Of a DNA stretch of 64,000 nucleotides, positions 1 through 10,013 are shown one piece after another; position 1 is the first letter of the stretch; each line of letters opens with the position of its first letter. Below the pieces are notes generated by a model. That model did not search any database. It had not been told where the DNA came from and worked only from the letters and a program-made list of their open reading frames with translations. The position numbers and the translations under genes were made by a program. The stretch comes from Pseudoalteromonas prydzensis (GTDB taxonomy: Bacteria > Pseudomonadota > Gammaproteobacteria > Enterobacterales > Alteromonadaceae). Location: positions 1-64,000 of the forward strand of contig NZ_BDDT01000003.1 in assembly GCF_001661495.1 (NCBI RefSeq), given 5' to 3'.

Positions 1-187
<187 letters not shown>

Positions 188-422
188 TACAACGCCAAAC
201 GCGTTTTATAATTTACGTCCATGTAAATTACTAAAGCCGCACAAGTGCGTTAAAATCTGTTCCAGACAGATTTTTATGTGATAGTTTAAGCGCAGAAGTT
301 AATAGAACTAAAGTAGATTTACTGACAGCTGTAAGCGATAAGCTTAAAGTTGTAAGAAGACAATTATCAGCCATTTTCCAAATTTTAATTAATTGGCTCA
401 AAGAGCGAATTAATACCAAATT
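188..422 (+). other. 23S-5S internal spacer with two hairpins, no tRNA
   Basis: This spacer of about 235 bases holds no tRNA-like sequence. Two strong inverted repeats are visible: TAATTTAC/GTAAATTA (about 210-231) and AAATCTGT/ACAGATTT (about 254-274), the second followed by T residues. They are probably rRNA processing or folding elements; whether the second ever terminates transcription is unknown. Confidence 0.6.
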
Positions 423-540
423 TGCTTGGTGACAATAGCGTTTTGGACCCACCTGACCCCATGCCGAACTCAGTAGTGAAACGAAACAGCGCCGATGATA
501 GTGTAGCATTTGTTATGTGAAAGTAGGTCATCGCCAGGCT
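423..540 (+). rRNA. rrf: 5S ribosomal RNA
   Basis: This has the conserved 5S core (CCCACCTGACCCCATGCCGA, then AACTCAG and GTGAAACG). The 5' GCTTGGTGA pairs with the 3' TCGCCAGGC to close helix I, which fixes both ends. The length of about 118 bases is normal. It is the last gene of the rRNA operon and is followed at once by a terminator. Confidence 0.95.
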
Positions 541-550
541 CCAAATTAAA

Positions 551-582
551 GAAACCCGTTACAGCTATGTGACGGGTTTTTT
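551..582 (+). terminator. rRNA operon terminator
   Basis: An AAACCCGT/ACGGGTTT stem is followed by a T-run about 10 bases after the 5S gene. This is the form of a Rho-independent terminator. Confidence 0.85.
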
Positions 583-814
583 GTATTCTAAGCCGTCACG
601 TCAGCCGTCAGCCGCACAGCGTCAACCTAGACACCGTAGCGTGGGTTGAGTATCTGACACCCACGGATAAAAGAACGTCACGATTAAGCCAGAGCTTTTT
701 CTTTCACATATTTAAATAAGCTTTAAAATAGTGCAATAAGAACTTTTCGTACTCATCGCTAAATTCTAGCGCTAATTATTTTGGTTTATGTACTAAATCA
801 CAGTAAGGAATTAA
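583..814. other. Intergenic, nothing recognised
   Basis: These 232 bases between the rRNA terminator and the rluA-like gene show no ORF, RNA gene or clear promoter beyond the ribosome site of the next gene. Confidence 0.5.
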
Positions 815-1528
815 ATGTCTGATTGTAGCTCTAAATCTAAGCTTATTGTTGATGACTTTATTGCATCGGTTTGCTATGAATATGTGGACATTTTATATCA
901 AGACGATGATATTTTATTGATCAATAAACCCAGTGGTTTATTGAGCTTATCTGGTAAAAACCCAGCTAACTGGGATTCCGTGCATTATCGCCTAGTGCAT
1001 GGGCAGCCAGGAATTACAGCTGCATTCCCAAGCGCTAAATTGCCGCATCGGTTAGATTATGGTACTTCAGGTATTATGATTGTAGGCCTTAACCCTGAAT
1101 CAACTAAGCAGCTTAATAAGCAATTTCAAGCTGGGACAACTAAAAAGCACTATATAGCCATGTTGGATGGCTGGTTATTAAATGACGCAGGCCAAATAAA
1201 CGCTGCCATAGCCAAAGATAAATTACTCTTCCCATTAGTAAAAATTTGTAATGAGACGGGGAAACCCGCAGTCAGTGACTACATCGTATTACAGCGCTTA
1301 ACATCACCGCAGCGAACGTTAGTGCAATTTACCCCTGTGACGGGGCGTACACACCAACTACGTATTCACAGTCACAGCATTGGGCACCCAATTATTGGCT
1401 GTGATCTGTATAAAAACCAACATAGCCAACAACTGGCTGAGCGCTTACAATTACATGCCAGCGATCTGTTTTTTGTACACCCTCGAAGCTCCAAGCAAAC
1501 GCACCTACATTGCCCACAGCCATTTTGA
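815..1528 (+). CDS. rluA: RluA-family pseudouridine synthase
   Basis: This enzyme isomerises uridine to pseudouridine in structured RNA; E. coli RluA acts on 23S U746 and several tRNAs at position 32. Visible family marks are the N-terminal ILYQDDDILLINKPSGLLS stretch, the catalytic HRLD box with Asp81, and the GRTHQLRIH motif near the C-terminus. At 237 residues with no S4 domain it fits RluA better than RluC or RluD. The ATG start has an AAGGA ribosome site 6 bases upstream. It stands alone between the rRNA operon and htpG. The family call is firm; the exact paralogue is likely but not proven. Confidence 0.85.
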   Translation: MSDCSSKSKLIVDDFIASVCYEYVDILYQDDDILLINKPSGLLSLSGKNPANWDSVHYRLVHGQPGITAAFPSAKLPHRLDYGTSGIMIVGLNPESTKQLNKQFQAGTTKKHYIAMLDGWLLNDAGQINAAIAKDKLLFPLVKICNETGKPAVSDYIVLQRLTSPQRTLVQFTPVTGRTHQLRIHSHSIGHPIIGCDLYKNQHSQQLAERLQLHASDLFFVHPRSSKQTHLHCPQPF

Positions 1529-1593
1529 TCGTAAGAATAGATGACCTAACTTTCATGCTTCTCCCCCTATAGCTTACTTTTTTGCCCATTTGA

Positions 1594-1621
1594 CTTGAAG
1601 TTAACGAACTGCACCCCATAT
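1594..1621 (+). promoter_or_regulatory. Sigma-32 heat-shock promoter of htpG
   Basis: CTTGAAG (1594-1600) and CCCCATAT (1614-1621) are separated by 13 bases. This closely matches the sigma-32 consensus CTTGAAA and CCCCATNT. It lies about 40 bases before the htpG start. The same architecture and the same 13-base spacer recur before the hrcA-like gene and grpE in this window. Confidence 0.85.
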
Positions 1622-1663
1622 TAAGTGCATAACGCAGACACTTTGCAAATTGGAGATATATAA

Positions 1664-3577
1664 ATGACTGCAGCACAAAAAGAAACATTAGGCTTTCAAA
1701 CAGAAGTTAAACAACTATTAAACTTAATGATTCACTCACTTTATTCTAATAAAGAAATCTTCTTACGTGAGCTAGTGTCAAATGCCTCTGACGCGGCTGA
1801 TAAGTTACGCTTTTTAGCACTGTCAAATGGTGATCTATACCAAGGTGACGCAGACTTACGCGTACGTATCAGTGCCGATAAAGAAAAAAATACCGTGACT
1901 ATTTCAGATAACGGTATTGGTATGACTCGCGATGAAGTGATCAGCTCGCTAGGGACGATTGCTAAATCAGGTACGGCTGAATTTTTCAAAAACTTAACTG
2001 GCGACCAAAGCAAAGACTCGCAACTAATTGGTCAATTCGGTGTTGGTTTTTACTCTGCATTTATCGTTGCAGATCTTGTGACTGTTCGTACCCGCAAAGC
2101 TGGTGAAGAAAAAGGCGTTGAATGGCAATCACAGGGTGAGGGCGAATACACGCTAGAAGAAATTGAAAAAGCAGGCCGTGGGACTGAAATCACTTTACAC
2201 CTTCGTGAAGATGAAAAAGAATTTGCTGATGAGTGGCGCCTACGTAGTATTGTCACTAAATACTCAGATCATATTTCTACACCAGTACAAATGTACAAAG
2301 CAGAAGTACCAGAGTCTGAAGGTGAAGATGGCGAGAAAATTCCAGCTGTCCCTGGTGAATGGGAAAGCATTAACCGCGCTACGGCACTGTGGACACGTGA
2401 TAAATCCGAGCTATCTGATGACGAATACAAAGAGTTTTATAAGCATGTAAGCCATGATTGGGAAGATCCACTTAGCTGGGCTCACAATAAAGTTGAAGGT
2501 AAAACAGAATACACAAGCTTATTGTATATTCCTAAAAAAGCACCATTTGATTTATGGAATCGTGACCGCCAAAGTGGCTTAAAACTATATGTACAGCGCG
2601 TATTTGTAATGGACGACGCTGAGCAATTTATGCCTAGCTACTTACGTTTTGTGAAAGGTTTACTTGATTCAAACGATTTACCACTAAACGTATCGCGTGA
2701 AATCTTACAAGATAACAAAGTTACACAAGCAATCCGGAAGGGCTGTACGTCACGTACTTTAAAATTACTTGAGCGTATGGCAAAAAATAAAGCCGACGAT
2801 TACCAAGTATTTTGGAATGAATTTGGTCAAGTGATCAAAGAAGGTCCTGCTGAAGATGCAGCGAACAAAGAAGCGATTGCTAAGTTACTGCGTTTCTCTT
2901 CAACACACACTGATGAAGAGGCACAAAATGTATCATTAGAGCAATATGTTGAGCGCATGAACGAAGGACAAGACGCGATTTACTACGTTGTTGCTGATTC
3001 ATTCACTGCGGCGAAAAGCTCTCCACATTTAGAGATCTTCCGTAAGAAAGGTATCGAAGTATTATTGATGAGCGACCGTGTTGATGAGTGGATGATGAGC
3101 CACTTAACCGAGTTTGCTGAAAAACCATTTAAGTCTATTACCCGCGGTGATTTAGATTTAGGTAACTTAGATGATGAAGAGACTAAAAAAGCGCAAGAAG
3201 AGTCTGAAAAAGAAGTTGCTGGCTTAGTTGAGCGTATCAAAACAGCACTTGGCGACAATGTTAAAGATGTACGCTTTACGCATCGTTTGACTGATTCACC
3301 AGCCTGTGTTGTTGCTGATGATAACGACATGAGCTCACAGATGCAAAAGCTAATGGAGTCAGTTGGTCAAGCTGCCCCTGAAGCAAAACCAATTTTTGAG
3401 CTTAACCCTGAGCACCAACTTGTGAAGCATTTAAATGTTGAACAAGACGAAGATAAATTTGCTCAGTGGTCACATGTACTGCTTGACCAAGCCTTGCTTG
3501 CAGAGCGCGGTACATTAAAGGATCCAGCAGGTTTTGTGACTCGTCTAAATAAATTAATGCTAGATTTGAGCAAGTAG
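1664..3577 (+). CDS. htpG: Chaperone HtpG (bacterial Hsp90)
   Basis: This is a cytosolic ATP-dependent chaperone that remodels client proteins together with DnaK. The GHKL ATPase domain shows [11 protein letters not shown] (about residues 40-50), DNGIGM (about 81) and [11 protein letters not shown] (about 121). The middle and dimerisation domains follow, and the 637-residue length is normal. The ATG is preceded by GGAG in a good ribosome site. It is monocistronic, with a sigma-32 promoter upstream and a terminator at 3615-3649. No unusual feature was seen. Confidence 0.97.
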   Translation: MTAAQKETLGFQTEVKQLLNLMIHSLYSNKEIFLRELVSNASDAADKLRFLALSNGDLYQGDADLRVRISADKEKNTVTISDNGIGMTRDEVISSLGTIAKSGTAEFFKNLTGDQSKDSQLIGQFGVGFYSAFIVADLVTVRTRKAGEEKGVEWQSQGEGEYTLEEIEKAGRGTEITLHLREDEKEFADEWRLRSIVTKYSDHISTPVQMYKAEVPESEGEDGEKIPAVPGEWESINRATALWTRDKSELSDDEYKEFYKHVSHDWEDPLSWAHNKVEGKTEYTSLLYIPKKAPFDLWNRDRQSGLKLYVQRVFVMDDAEQFMPSYLRFVKGLLDSNDLPLNVSREILQDNKVTQAIRKGCTSRTLKLLERMAKNKADDYQVFWNEFGQVIKEGPAEDAANKEAIAKLLRFSSTHTDEEAQNVSLEQYVERMNEGQDAIYYVVADSFTAAKSSPHLEIFRKKGIEVLLMSDRVDEWMMSHLTEFAEKPFKSITRGDLDLGNLDDEETKKAQEESEKEVAGLVERIKTALGDNVKDVRFTHRLTDSPACVVADDNDMSSQMQKLMESVGQAAPEAKPIFELNPEHQLVKHLNVEQDEDKFAQWSHVLLDQALLAERGTLKDPAGFVTRLNKLMLDLSK

Positions 3578-3614
3578 TTTCTAAAAGAGATTAGATAACT
3601 AAGTTAAAATCGTT

Positions 3615-3649
3615 AATGCCGCTTATGTCGAATGAGCGGCATTTTTTTG
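3615..3649 (+). terminator. htpG terminator
   Basis: ATGCCGCT/AGCGGCAT stem followed by seven T residues, about 40 bases after the htpG stop codon. Confidence 0.85.
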
Positions 3650-3777
3650 CTTAATAAAATCACCAAACAAGGTGTCGCGTTACTTTGACAAGCAAATATG
3701 GACTATCAAAATTTCAGTTAAGCTTATAAAATGCTACTTTCAACTAGAGTATAATTATATGCAGATGAGCTGGTGAC

Positions 3778-4815
3778 GTGAATCCTATCTATTCACATGA
3801 TATTGTGAAGTTTCATATTGAAAAGCTACGTGCCATGGGTGTAAATGCGCATGATCTTTATAATGATCTGGGGCTTAGTATCAATAGTATTATCGATTCT
3901 AAGCACTACTATGAGAAACATCGCTCGCAGTGCTACAAGTTCATTCAAACACTTCATGAGTGTGGTTATCAAAAATCACTTGAGATAACAGATGCAATGT
4001 CATCAGTGCAATTGCCATCGATTTTTAACTCTTACTTTCTTAACAGCGCGAACATACTCGATCTATTACGCAAAGTGGCTGTTTTTAGCAATGCCTGTTA
4101 CCCATCTAATCAAGTGAATTGGTTAATAGAAAATAATTATGTTGTTTTTTATTTAAAACAAAACCGACTTGAACAGCAGTTTTGTAGTAGCCAAGGTTTC
4201 CTGACATATATCGCAAAGATGATTGATGAGTATACTGGACAAGATAAGGTGCCTTACGAGATTGGAGTTAATGCTGCATACTTGCCAAACTTTGAAGGGT
4301 TCTGCCTTAATGTTACTGATATTGTGCGATTTAAAGAATCAATATCGTATATTAAAATTCCTCTGCTACATGCCACGAAAAATTACCAGCATTATAATAC
4401 GCGAATTGAGACCTACCTTGAGCAAACATTTAAGACTGCTTTTATCACACCTAGCAAAATGCAAACCCTCACTGCGCTTATAAGTGACGATCTTAATACT
4501 GTAATACAGCAAAATGGGGATAAACGGATTTTTAATATTGAGTTTACTTCCAGCAGGCACGGCGTAAGTAGAGCCTCGCTGTATCGCCAATTACAACAAG
4601 AGAATACTTCGTTTTCGCAGCTGGTTGAAAGTGTTCGTCATCGAGAGGCATCCGCGCTTATTATCTCTGGCCAATTGAGTATTACTGAAATTAGTGAACG
4701 ATTGGGTTATGCAAATATTGCTGCGTTTAATCGTGCCTTTAAACGTTGGTATGGTCTCTCGCCAAAGCAATTTCGCCAGTTGGACTTTTTTTCAACCTCA
4801 GTTGATACCAAATGA
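3778..4815 (+). CDS. AraC-family transcriptional regulator
   Basis: The C-terminal third carries the double helix-turn-helix of AraC/XylS regulators. Its marks are HGVSRASLYRQLQQE followed by ITEISERLGYANIAAFNRAFKR-type recognition helices and WYGLSPKQFRQ. The N-terminal 200 residues resemble the arabinose-binding-like domain of the OruR/ArgR-type subgroup, not a cupin. The GTG start is forced, because the frame meets a stop 12 bases upstream. It lies directly before the GH3-porin-transporter genes on the same strand and probably controls them, which is inferred from position only. The inducer is unknown. Confidence 0.85.
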   Translation: MNPIYSHDIVKFHIEKLRAMGVNAHDLYNDLGLSINSIIDSKHYYEKHRSQCYKFIQTLHECGYQKSLEITDAMSSVQLPSIFNSYFLNSANILDLLRKVAVFSNACYPSNQVNWLIENNYVVFYLKQNRLEQQFCSSQGFLTYIAKMIDEYTGQDKVPYEIGVNAAYLPNFEGFCLNVTDIVRFKESISYIKIPLLHATKNYQHYNTRIETYLEQTFKTAFITPSKMQTLTALISDDLNTVIQQNGDKRIFNIEFTSSRHGVSRASLYRQLQQENTSFSQLVESVRHREASALIISGQLSITEISERLGYANIAAFNRAFKRWYGLSPKQFRQLDFFSTSVDTK

Positions 4816-4996
4816 TAGTTATTCTGCTACGAAAGGATAAATCCCACCACTAAACAACTTGTTAACATTGATTCGCTAAACAACATCCAAGTTATACTCT
4901 TAGGAGAGTAGATAGTGAATCGACAACATTTAACACTTGGCTTCTTTTTAAACTGCGTTTGTACAACATACAAATCAAGTTATGGAGCGTAATCAA

Positions 4997-7471
4997 GTGA
5001 CACACCAATTAAAAATACACAATAAAAAATTACTTTATGCAGGGATATTGAGTGCGTTGTTATCCGGTTGCGGTGGTGGCAATAACGATACCAATGCTAA
5101 TGATAGCAGCAGTGTAACTGAGCCTGATTCAGTTCAAGCAATCCATCTAGGGTATGCGCTGTCTGATGATGCGGCAGATAAACGTGCGCAATCAATTTTA
5201 AAGCAAATGACTTTTGAGCAAAAAATTGCTGTTGTTCATGGTCATGGCTCGCCAGTTGGGCAATTGGGTTATATAGGTTTAAATTACCCACAAGTACCTG
5301 GTGCGATGGAAAAAGCAGTTGGCTTTATTCCAGCTATTAACGCCCTAGGCATTCCTGCTAACAATATGGTGGATGGTTCAAGTGGTGTTACTGCTGAAGG
5401 GCTTGAATCAACCTCGTTACCTGCCACGGTAGGCCTTGCCGCGACGTGGTCAAAAGATATCGCATATCGCTTTGGTAGTCGTATTGGCGCAGAAGCCCGT
5501 TTACTCGGTTTTACCACAGCCCTCGGTGGCGGAATAAACCTGATCAGGGACCCACGTACTGGTCGTGGCTTTGAATTTATGGGGGAAGATCCAATTTTGT
5601 CGGGCGAACTTGCTGCCAAGCGAACGATAGGCGTGCAAGAGCATAAAATTCAATCAACCATTAAGCATTTTGCATTTAATAATATGGAAACCAACCGCAT
5701 GGTTAGTAATTCTATTATTGATGAGCAATCAATGCGTGAAACAGAGCTACTGGCGTTTGAAATCGCCATTACGCAAGGCCGTCCGGCTTATATCATGTGT
5801 GCATTTAACCAAGTCAATGGGCAATATGCTTGTGAAAACGATTACTTGCTAAATGATGTGTTAAAGGGGGAGTGGGGCTTTAAAGGCATGGTCATGTCTG
5901 ATTGGGGCGCACAATCAAGTACGGTTGATGCGGCGTTAAATGGCTTAGATGAAGAGCAACCAGGGCAACATACTCAGTACACCGAAATCCCGCAGTTTAT
6001 GGCACTCTATATGGGAGGACCTTGGTTTATTGATGATTTGGCTGAAGCCGTTAAGACGGGCAAAGTGCCAATGAGTCGATTAGACGACATGGTATTTCGT
6101 AAACTCAGAACCATGGCAGGTCTAGGCTTACTCGATGAGCCACCAAAAGAGCGTAGTAGCGTTAACGAGAGTGCTGGCGAAAAAGATGCAAAAGAATTTG
6201 CAGATGCCAGTATGGTGCTAATGAAAAATGAAGCGCCGGCTAATTTAGATACTCAAAAGCCGGTATTACCACTTGATAAAGCAACGGTTAAATCAATTGT
6301 ATTAATTGGTGGTCATGCTGATAAAGGGGTTTTATCAGGCGGTGGTTCTGGTGGTGCTGCACCATTAATCGAAAACCAAGTTGATGAATGTGGTCAGTTA
6401 CCTATTTCACCTTATCCAACCTGTCCTACTTATATTGGTGTAACCCCGCTTACAGCGATGGTCGAAGAGTTCCCTGACGCACAAATCACTTACTTAAACG
6501 GTGAAGATTTGGTTGCTGCAGAAAAAGCGGCCCGTGAAGCTGATGTAGCGATTGTTTTTGCTGCGGCCTGGTTTAATGAAGGTGTTGATAACAAAGATAT
6601 GCGTTTAGCATCGCCGGATAATGATACCTCAGGCGTGTTTACTTATGATCAAGATAAGTTAATTGCAACCGTTGCCAAAAGTGCAAAACAATCTGTGGTG
6701 GTTCTTGAGACTGGCCAAGCCGTTGTTATGCCGTGGTTAGACGATGTTGATGCATTGCTCAATGCTTGGTACCCAGGTGTTGAAGGGGCTAATTCAATTG
6801 CAGATATTTTGTCAGGTGATGTTAATCCATCAGGTAAATTACCTATAACTTTTCCAAAAAGTGTTGATGACTTAGTGATGCCAGAAATGCCAGACAACCT
6901 TGGTGCAATCATTGGTGCACCTTCAATGATCAAAACACTGGCAGGCACAATAAAAAACATCATGGATAGTAATTTTGGCGAAGGTACCTATGACTATTTA
7001 CGCTCAGTAAACTACAGCGAGAAACTAGCGTGGAATGGTTATAAATGGATGGATGCTAACAATATTGAACCATTGTTCCCATTTGGCCATGGCCTGTCTT
7101 ATTCATCATTTGCTTACAGTGAATTACAGGCAAGTTATAGCGATGATGCAGTGACTTTAAGCTTTAGAATCGATAACAACAGCGCAGTTGGCGGCACTGA
7201 AATAGCGCAGGCTTATGTGTCATTACCTAGCAACGTCCCTGGTAATGTTCAGCCACCTAAGCGTTTAGCTGGTTGGTCACGCATTGAGCTGGAACCTTTT
7301 GAGATGAAACAAGTGACGATCTCAATACCTAAAAAGTACATAAGTACGTGGGACGCCGAACAAAGTCATCAATGGATCACCACACCAGGGAGATACACTT
7401 TCACTTTAAGTGACACCTCTGCGACAACAACATCAAGCAATACGCAAGTAACGTCGCTTGACATTAAGTAA
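4997..7471 (+). CDS. GH3 exo-beta-glucanase/beta-glucosidase lipoprotein
   Basis: This is a glycoside hydrolase family 3 enzyme, predicted to release glucose from the non-reducing end of beta-1,3/1,4-glucans or cello-/laminari-oligosaccharides. A lipoprotein signal with lipobox LLSGC places it at a membrane. The catalytic (alpha/beta)8 domain contains KHFAFNN and the nucleophile motif VMSDWGA (Asp about residue 302). The second domain contains GGGSGG, and the C-terminal FnIII-like part begins at PFGHGLSYSSF. It resembles the ExoP-type enzymes known from Pseudoalteromonas. I prefer GTG at 4997, which has GGAG nine bases upstream; an in-frame ATG at 4982 has no ribosome site. The porin gene follows 26 bases later. 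Confidence 0.9.
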   Translation: MTHQLKIHNKKLLYAGILSALLSGCGGGNNDTNANDSSSVTEPDSVQAIHLGYALSDDAADKRAQSILKQMTFEQKIAVVHGHGSPVGQLGYIGLNYPQVPGAMEKAVGFIPAINALGIPANNMVDGSSGVTAEGLESTSLPATVGLAATWSKDIAYRFGSRIGAEARLLGFTTALGGGINLIRDPRTGRGFEFMGEDPILSGELAAKRTIGVQEHKIQSTIKHFAFNNMETNRMVSNSIIDEQSMRETELLAFEIAITQGRPAYIMCAFNQVNGQYACENDYLLNDVLKGEWGFKGMVMSDWGAQSSTVDAALNGLDEEQPGQHTQYTEIPQFMALYMGGPWFIDDLAEAVKTGKVPMSRLDDMVFRKLRTMAGLGLLDEPPKERSSVNESAGEKDAKEFADASMVLMKNEAPANLDTQKPVLPLDKATVKSIVLIGGHADKGVLSGGGSGGAAPLIENQVDECGQLPISPYPTCPTYIGVTPLTAMVEEFPDAQITYLNGEDLVAAEKAAREADVAIVFAAAWFNEGVDNKDMRLASPDNDTSGVFTYDQDKLIATVAKSAKQSVVVLETGQAVVMPWLDDVDALLNAWYPGVEGANSIADILSGDVNPSGKLPITFPKSVDDLVMPEMPDNLGAIIGAPSMIKTLAGTIKNIMDSNFGEGTYDYLRSVNYSEKLAWNGYKWMDANNIEPLFPFGHGLSYSSFAYSELQASYSDDAVTLSFRIDNNSAVGGTEIAQAYVSLPSNVPGNVQPPKRLAGWSRIELEPFEMKQVTISIPKKYISTWDAEQSHQWITTPGRYTFTLSDTSATTTSSNTQVTSLDIK

Positions 7472-7497
7472 CACACATTTGAATTTAGGAAAATATT

Positions 7498-8652
7498 ATG
7501 AAATTAGTTAAATCAGCCATTGCTTGTGCGTTGGTATTAAGTGGTGTATCTGCGGCAAATGCAGAAGACTTTTCAATGGATAAAGTAACCTTTTCGCCTT
7601 ACGCGCGTGTAGTCGGTGGTCTGAACTATGTAGATAATAGTTTTAAAGCAGGCATCTCTGGTAATAAAGTAGAAGTTGCTTCTAATCAGTGGGGCACATC
7701 ATATATAGGCTCATCTGTTAGCATCGACTTAGGCAATGACTTTGATGCGTTTACTAATTTAGAAATTGGTTTTGGTACGCTTAACGGACAAACAAATAAA
7801 GAAAATACCTTATTTAACCGTCAAGCTAATTTAGGGGTCAAACACCAAGAGTATGGTCAGTTGTCAGTGGGTACGCATTTAATGCCATCGCAAGATATCT
7901 TAGATATGGATCCAATGCAGTTCCAATCAATTGGTATCAATACCTTGGTTAATGGTGTGAATGATTTAACCGCTGAAAACTCTATTATGTATCGTTCTCC
8001 TGAACTTTATGGAGTGAGCTTTGCTTATTTACATAAGTTTGGTGGTGAAGTTGCCGATTCTGAACGCTCAAGTGCCAGTTCATTTTCTTTAGCCTATCGC
8101 AATGGTGGCTTTAAAGTACGCGGTATCTATCAAGAAAGTGCTGATGAATTTGGTCACTATACAGGTGGTGATTTCTATGGCTTAGGCACACAAGGGCAGT
8201 GGATCAATGCTAAAACACATATCATTGCTGCATCATACGAAACGGGCCCTGCTAAATTTACAGCAGGTTATCAGCATGTTGAGGCGCCAGACGCTGGCTA
8301 CTTATTAAGCTACACCTTTGATGATGAAGCCGATATGGTATGGATTGGTACTAATTACGCTATCAGTAAAAAATTGACTGCTAATATTGCTGCTTATCAA
8401 CTAGAGCAAGATTACAGTGGTAAGAAGTCGTCACTATACACTGTAGGGTTAAACTATGAAGTGAATAAGTATTTTACGCTTTATAGCACGCTAGGTTACA
8501 TTCATAACAATGAAGTTGATGAGGCATTTGCCAGTGATGTGGGCGTCAACAACCATGCTTTATCATATAATGAAGTGGCATGTGAAGACGTTGCTAATTG
8601 TAACGGGGCAAGCCAACTAGGTGGATATACAGGCATTGTAATTAAACTTTAA
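7498..8652 (+). CDS. Outer-membrane porin of the glucan locus
   Basis: A clear signal peptide ending GVSAANA-ED is followed by a sequence of alternating beta strands, as in general Gram-negative porins of the 16-strand type. Examples are NLEIGFGTLNG, RQANLGVKHQEYGQLSVG and GLNYEVNKYFTLYSTLGY. It has 384 residues, and the ribosome site AGGAAA precedes the ATG. It is probably co-transcribed with the GH3 gene just upstream, so it likely imports the oligosaccharides that enzyme acts on; this is inferred from context. The C-terminus ends in Leu rather than the usual Phe. Confidence 0.85.
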   Translation: MKLVKSAIACALVLSGVSAANAEDFSMDKVTFSPYARVVGGLNYVDNSFKAGISGNKVEVASNQWGTSYIGSSVSIDLGNDFDAFTNLEIGFGTLNGQTNKENTLFNRQANLGVKHQEYGQLSVGTHLMPSQDILDMDPMQFQSIGINTLVNGVNDLTAENSIMYRSPELYGVSFAYLHKFGGEVADSERSSASSFSLAYRNGGFKVRGIYQESADEFGHYTGGDFYGLGTQGQWINAKTHIIAASYETGPAKFTAGYQHVEAPDAGYLLSYTFDDEADMVWIGTNYAISKKLTANIAAYQLEQDYSGKKSSLYTVGLNYEVNKYFTLYSTLGYIHNNEVDEAFASDVGVNNHALSYNEVACEDVANCNGASQLGGYTGIVIKL

Positions 8653-8664
8653 TTACAAGATTTG

Positions 8665-8699
8665 ATAAGCCGCACTCCTATGGCGTGCGGCTTATTTGT
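8665..8699 (+). terminator. Hairpin after the porin gene
   Basis: An AAGCCGCAC/GTGCGGCTT stem with only a weak T-run (TTATTTGTA). It may attenuate rather than fully stop transcription into the transporter gene. Confidence 0.6.
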
Positions 8700-8749
8700 A
8701 TCTGTTTAAGTGAAAATGTCATTTATATCATCTAATTTAAGGCTGCATT

Positions 8750-9961
8750 ATGCTAGGTAATAAAGCAAAAGGTGCTACGTCGCACAATTTTCGATTTGCA
8801 TTAATTTCGTTAACATCATTGTTTTTTATGTGGGGGTTCTTAACTAGCCTCAACGATATTTTGATCCCGTATTTAAAAGGCATGTTTTCACTGAGCTTCA
8901 CGCAAGCTATGTTGATTCAATTTTGCTTTTTTGGGGCGTATTTTATTGTATCGATACCTGCCGGGAAGCTAGTCAGTAAAATTGGTTTTCAATCAGGTAT
9001 TGTTGTCGGTTTAGTGATCGCAGCAATAGGGTGTGCCTTATTTTTCCCTGCTGCTGAGTTTCACATCTATGGGGTGTTTTTGTTAGCGCTGTTTATATTA
9101 GCTAGCGGCATTACCATTTTACAGGTATCTGCAAACCCCTATGTTGGCGTCTTAGGGCCTGAAAAAACCGCATCTTCACGGCTTACATTGACTCAAGCAT
9201 TTAATTCACTAGGCACTACGGTAGCACCTTTATTAGGTGGTTGGCTTATCTTAAGCAGTATTTCAGCGGCAACCGCAGAGCAAGTGAAAATGCCTTATTT
9301 GGCAATGTCTGTGACCCTGTTACTGATGGCATTTATTTTTTCACAGTTAGATTTACCAAAGCTTGGTAAAGAGCAAGATAATGATGTTAGTCACAGTGAA
9401 GCAAGTCATAAATTATCCTTTGCAAAGCACAAGCAACTATTTTTGGGAGCCTTAGGTATTTTTATGTATGTTGGGGCTGAAGTATCAATAGGGAGTTTCC
9501 TCGTAAGTTTTATTACTTTAGAGAGTGTCTCTGATATTCAGCCACAAACTGCTGGGCATTATATTAGCTTTTATTTTGCAGGAGCCATGATAGGGCGATT
9601 TATTGGTGCAGCGTTAATGCAGCGGATTGATGCCAGTAAAGTATTAGCTGTGCATGCTATTATTGCAATTGTACTCATTTGCTGCGCGGTGTTTGGCTCT
9701 GGCAGTTTAGCTATGTGGGCATTGCTGGCTGTTGGTTTATGTAACTCGATTATGTTCCCGACAATCTTTAGCTTATCGTTGCGAGGACTTGGCGATTTAA
9801 CTTCAAAAGGGTCTGGCGTATTATGTTTGGCGATTGTCGGTGGTGCGGTGCTACCATTATTACAAGGGGCGCTTGCTGATAACTTTGGGGTGCAAAGTGC
9901 TATGGCTTTACCGATAGTGAGCTATCTTTATATAAGCTATTTTGCAAAACGCAGTAATTAA
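8750..9961 (+). CDS. gluP: MFS sugar permease, FucP/GluP type
   Basis: A 12-helix major facilitator protein of the fucose/glucose-galactose:H+ symporter family. It shows the family opening FMWGFLTSLNDILIPYLKG and the later ITILQVSANPYV segment. At 403 residues the length is normal. It is expected to bring glucose or a related hexose across the inner membrane, which fits a locus whose GH3 enzyme releases glucose. The substrate is inferred from family and context. The following MFS gene starts 52 bases later. Confidence 0.85.
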   Translation: MLGNKAKGATSHNFRFALISLTSLFFMWGFLTSLNDILIPYLKGMFSLSFTQAMLIQFCFFGAYFIVSIPAGKLVSKIGFQSGIVVGLVIAAIGCALFFPAAEFHIYGVFLLALFILASGITILQVSANPYVGVLGPEKTASSRLTLTQAFNSLGTTVAPLLGGWLILSSISAATAEQVKMPYLAMSVTLLLMAFIFSQLDLPKLGKEQDNDVSHSEASHKLSFAKHKQLFLGALGIFMYVGAEVSIGSFLVSFITLESVSDIQPQTAGHYISFYFAGAMIGRFIGAALMQRIDASKVLAVHAIIAIVLICCAVFGSGSLAMWALLAVGLCNSIMFPTIFSLSLRGLGDLTSKGSGVLCLAIVGGAVLPLLQGALADNFGVQSAMALPIVSYLYISYFAKRSN

Positions 9962-10013
9962 GGGTAAAGCCACTTAGGCCTTGCGTTAATATATTTTTGA
10001 TTGGAACTTACAT

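Noticed and set aside
188..422. tRNA gene in the rRNA spacer
   Set aside because: No cloverleaf or GTTCGA-type T-loop with acceptor stem could be assembled.
231..509. 92-residue ORF on the minus strand
   Set aside because: It lies across the 23S-5S spacer and the 5S gene and is an antisense artefact.
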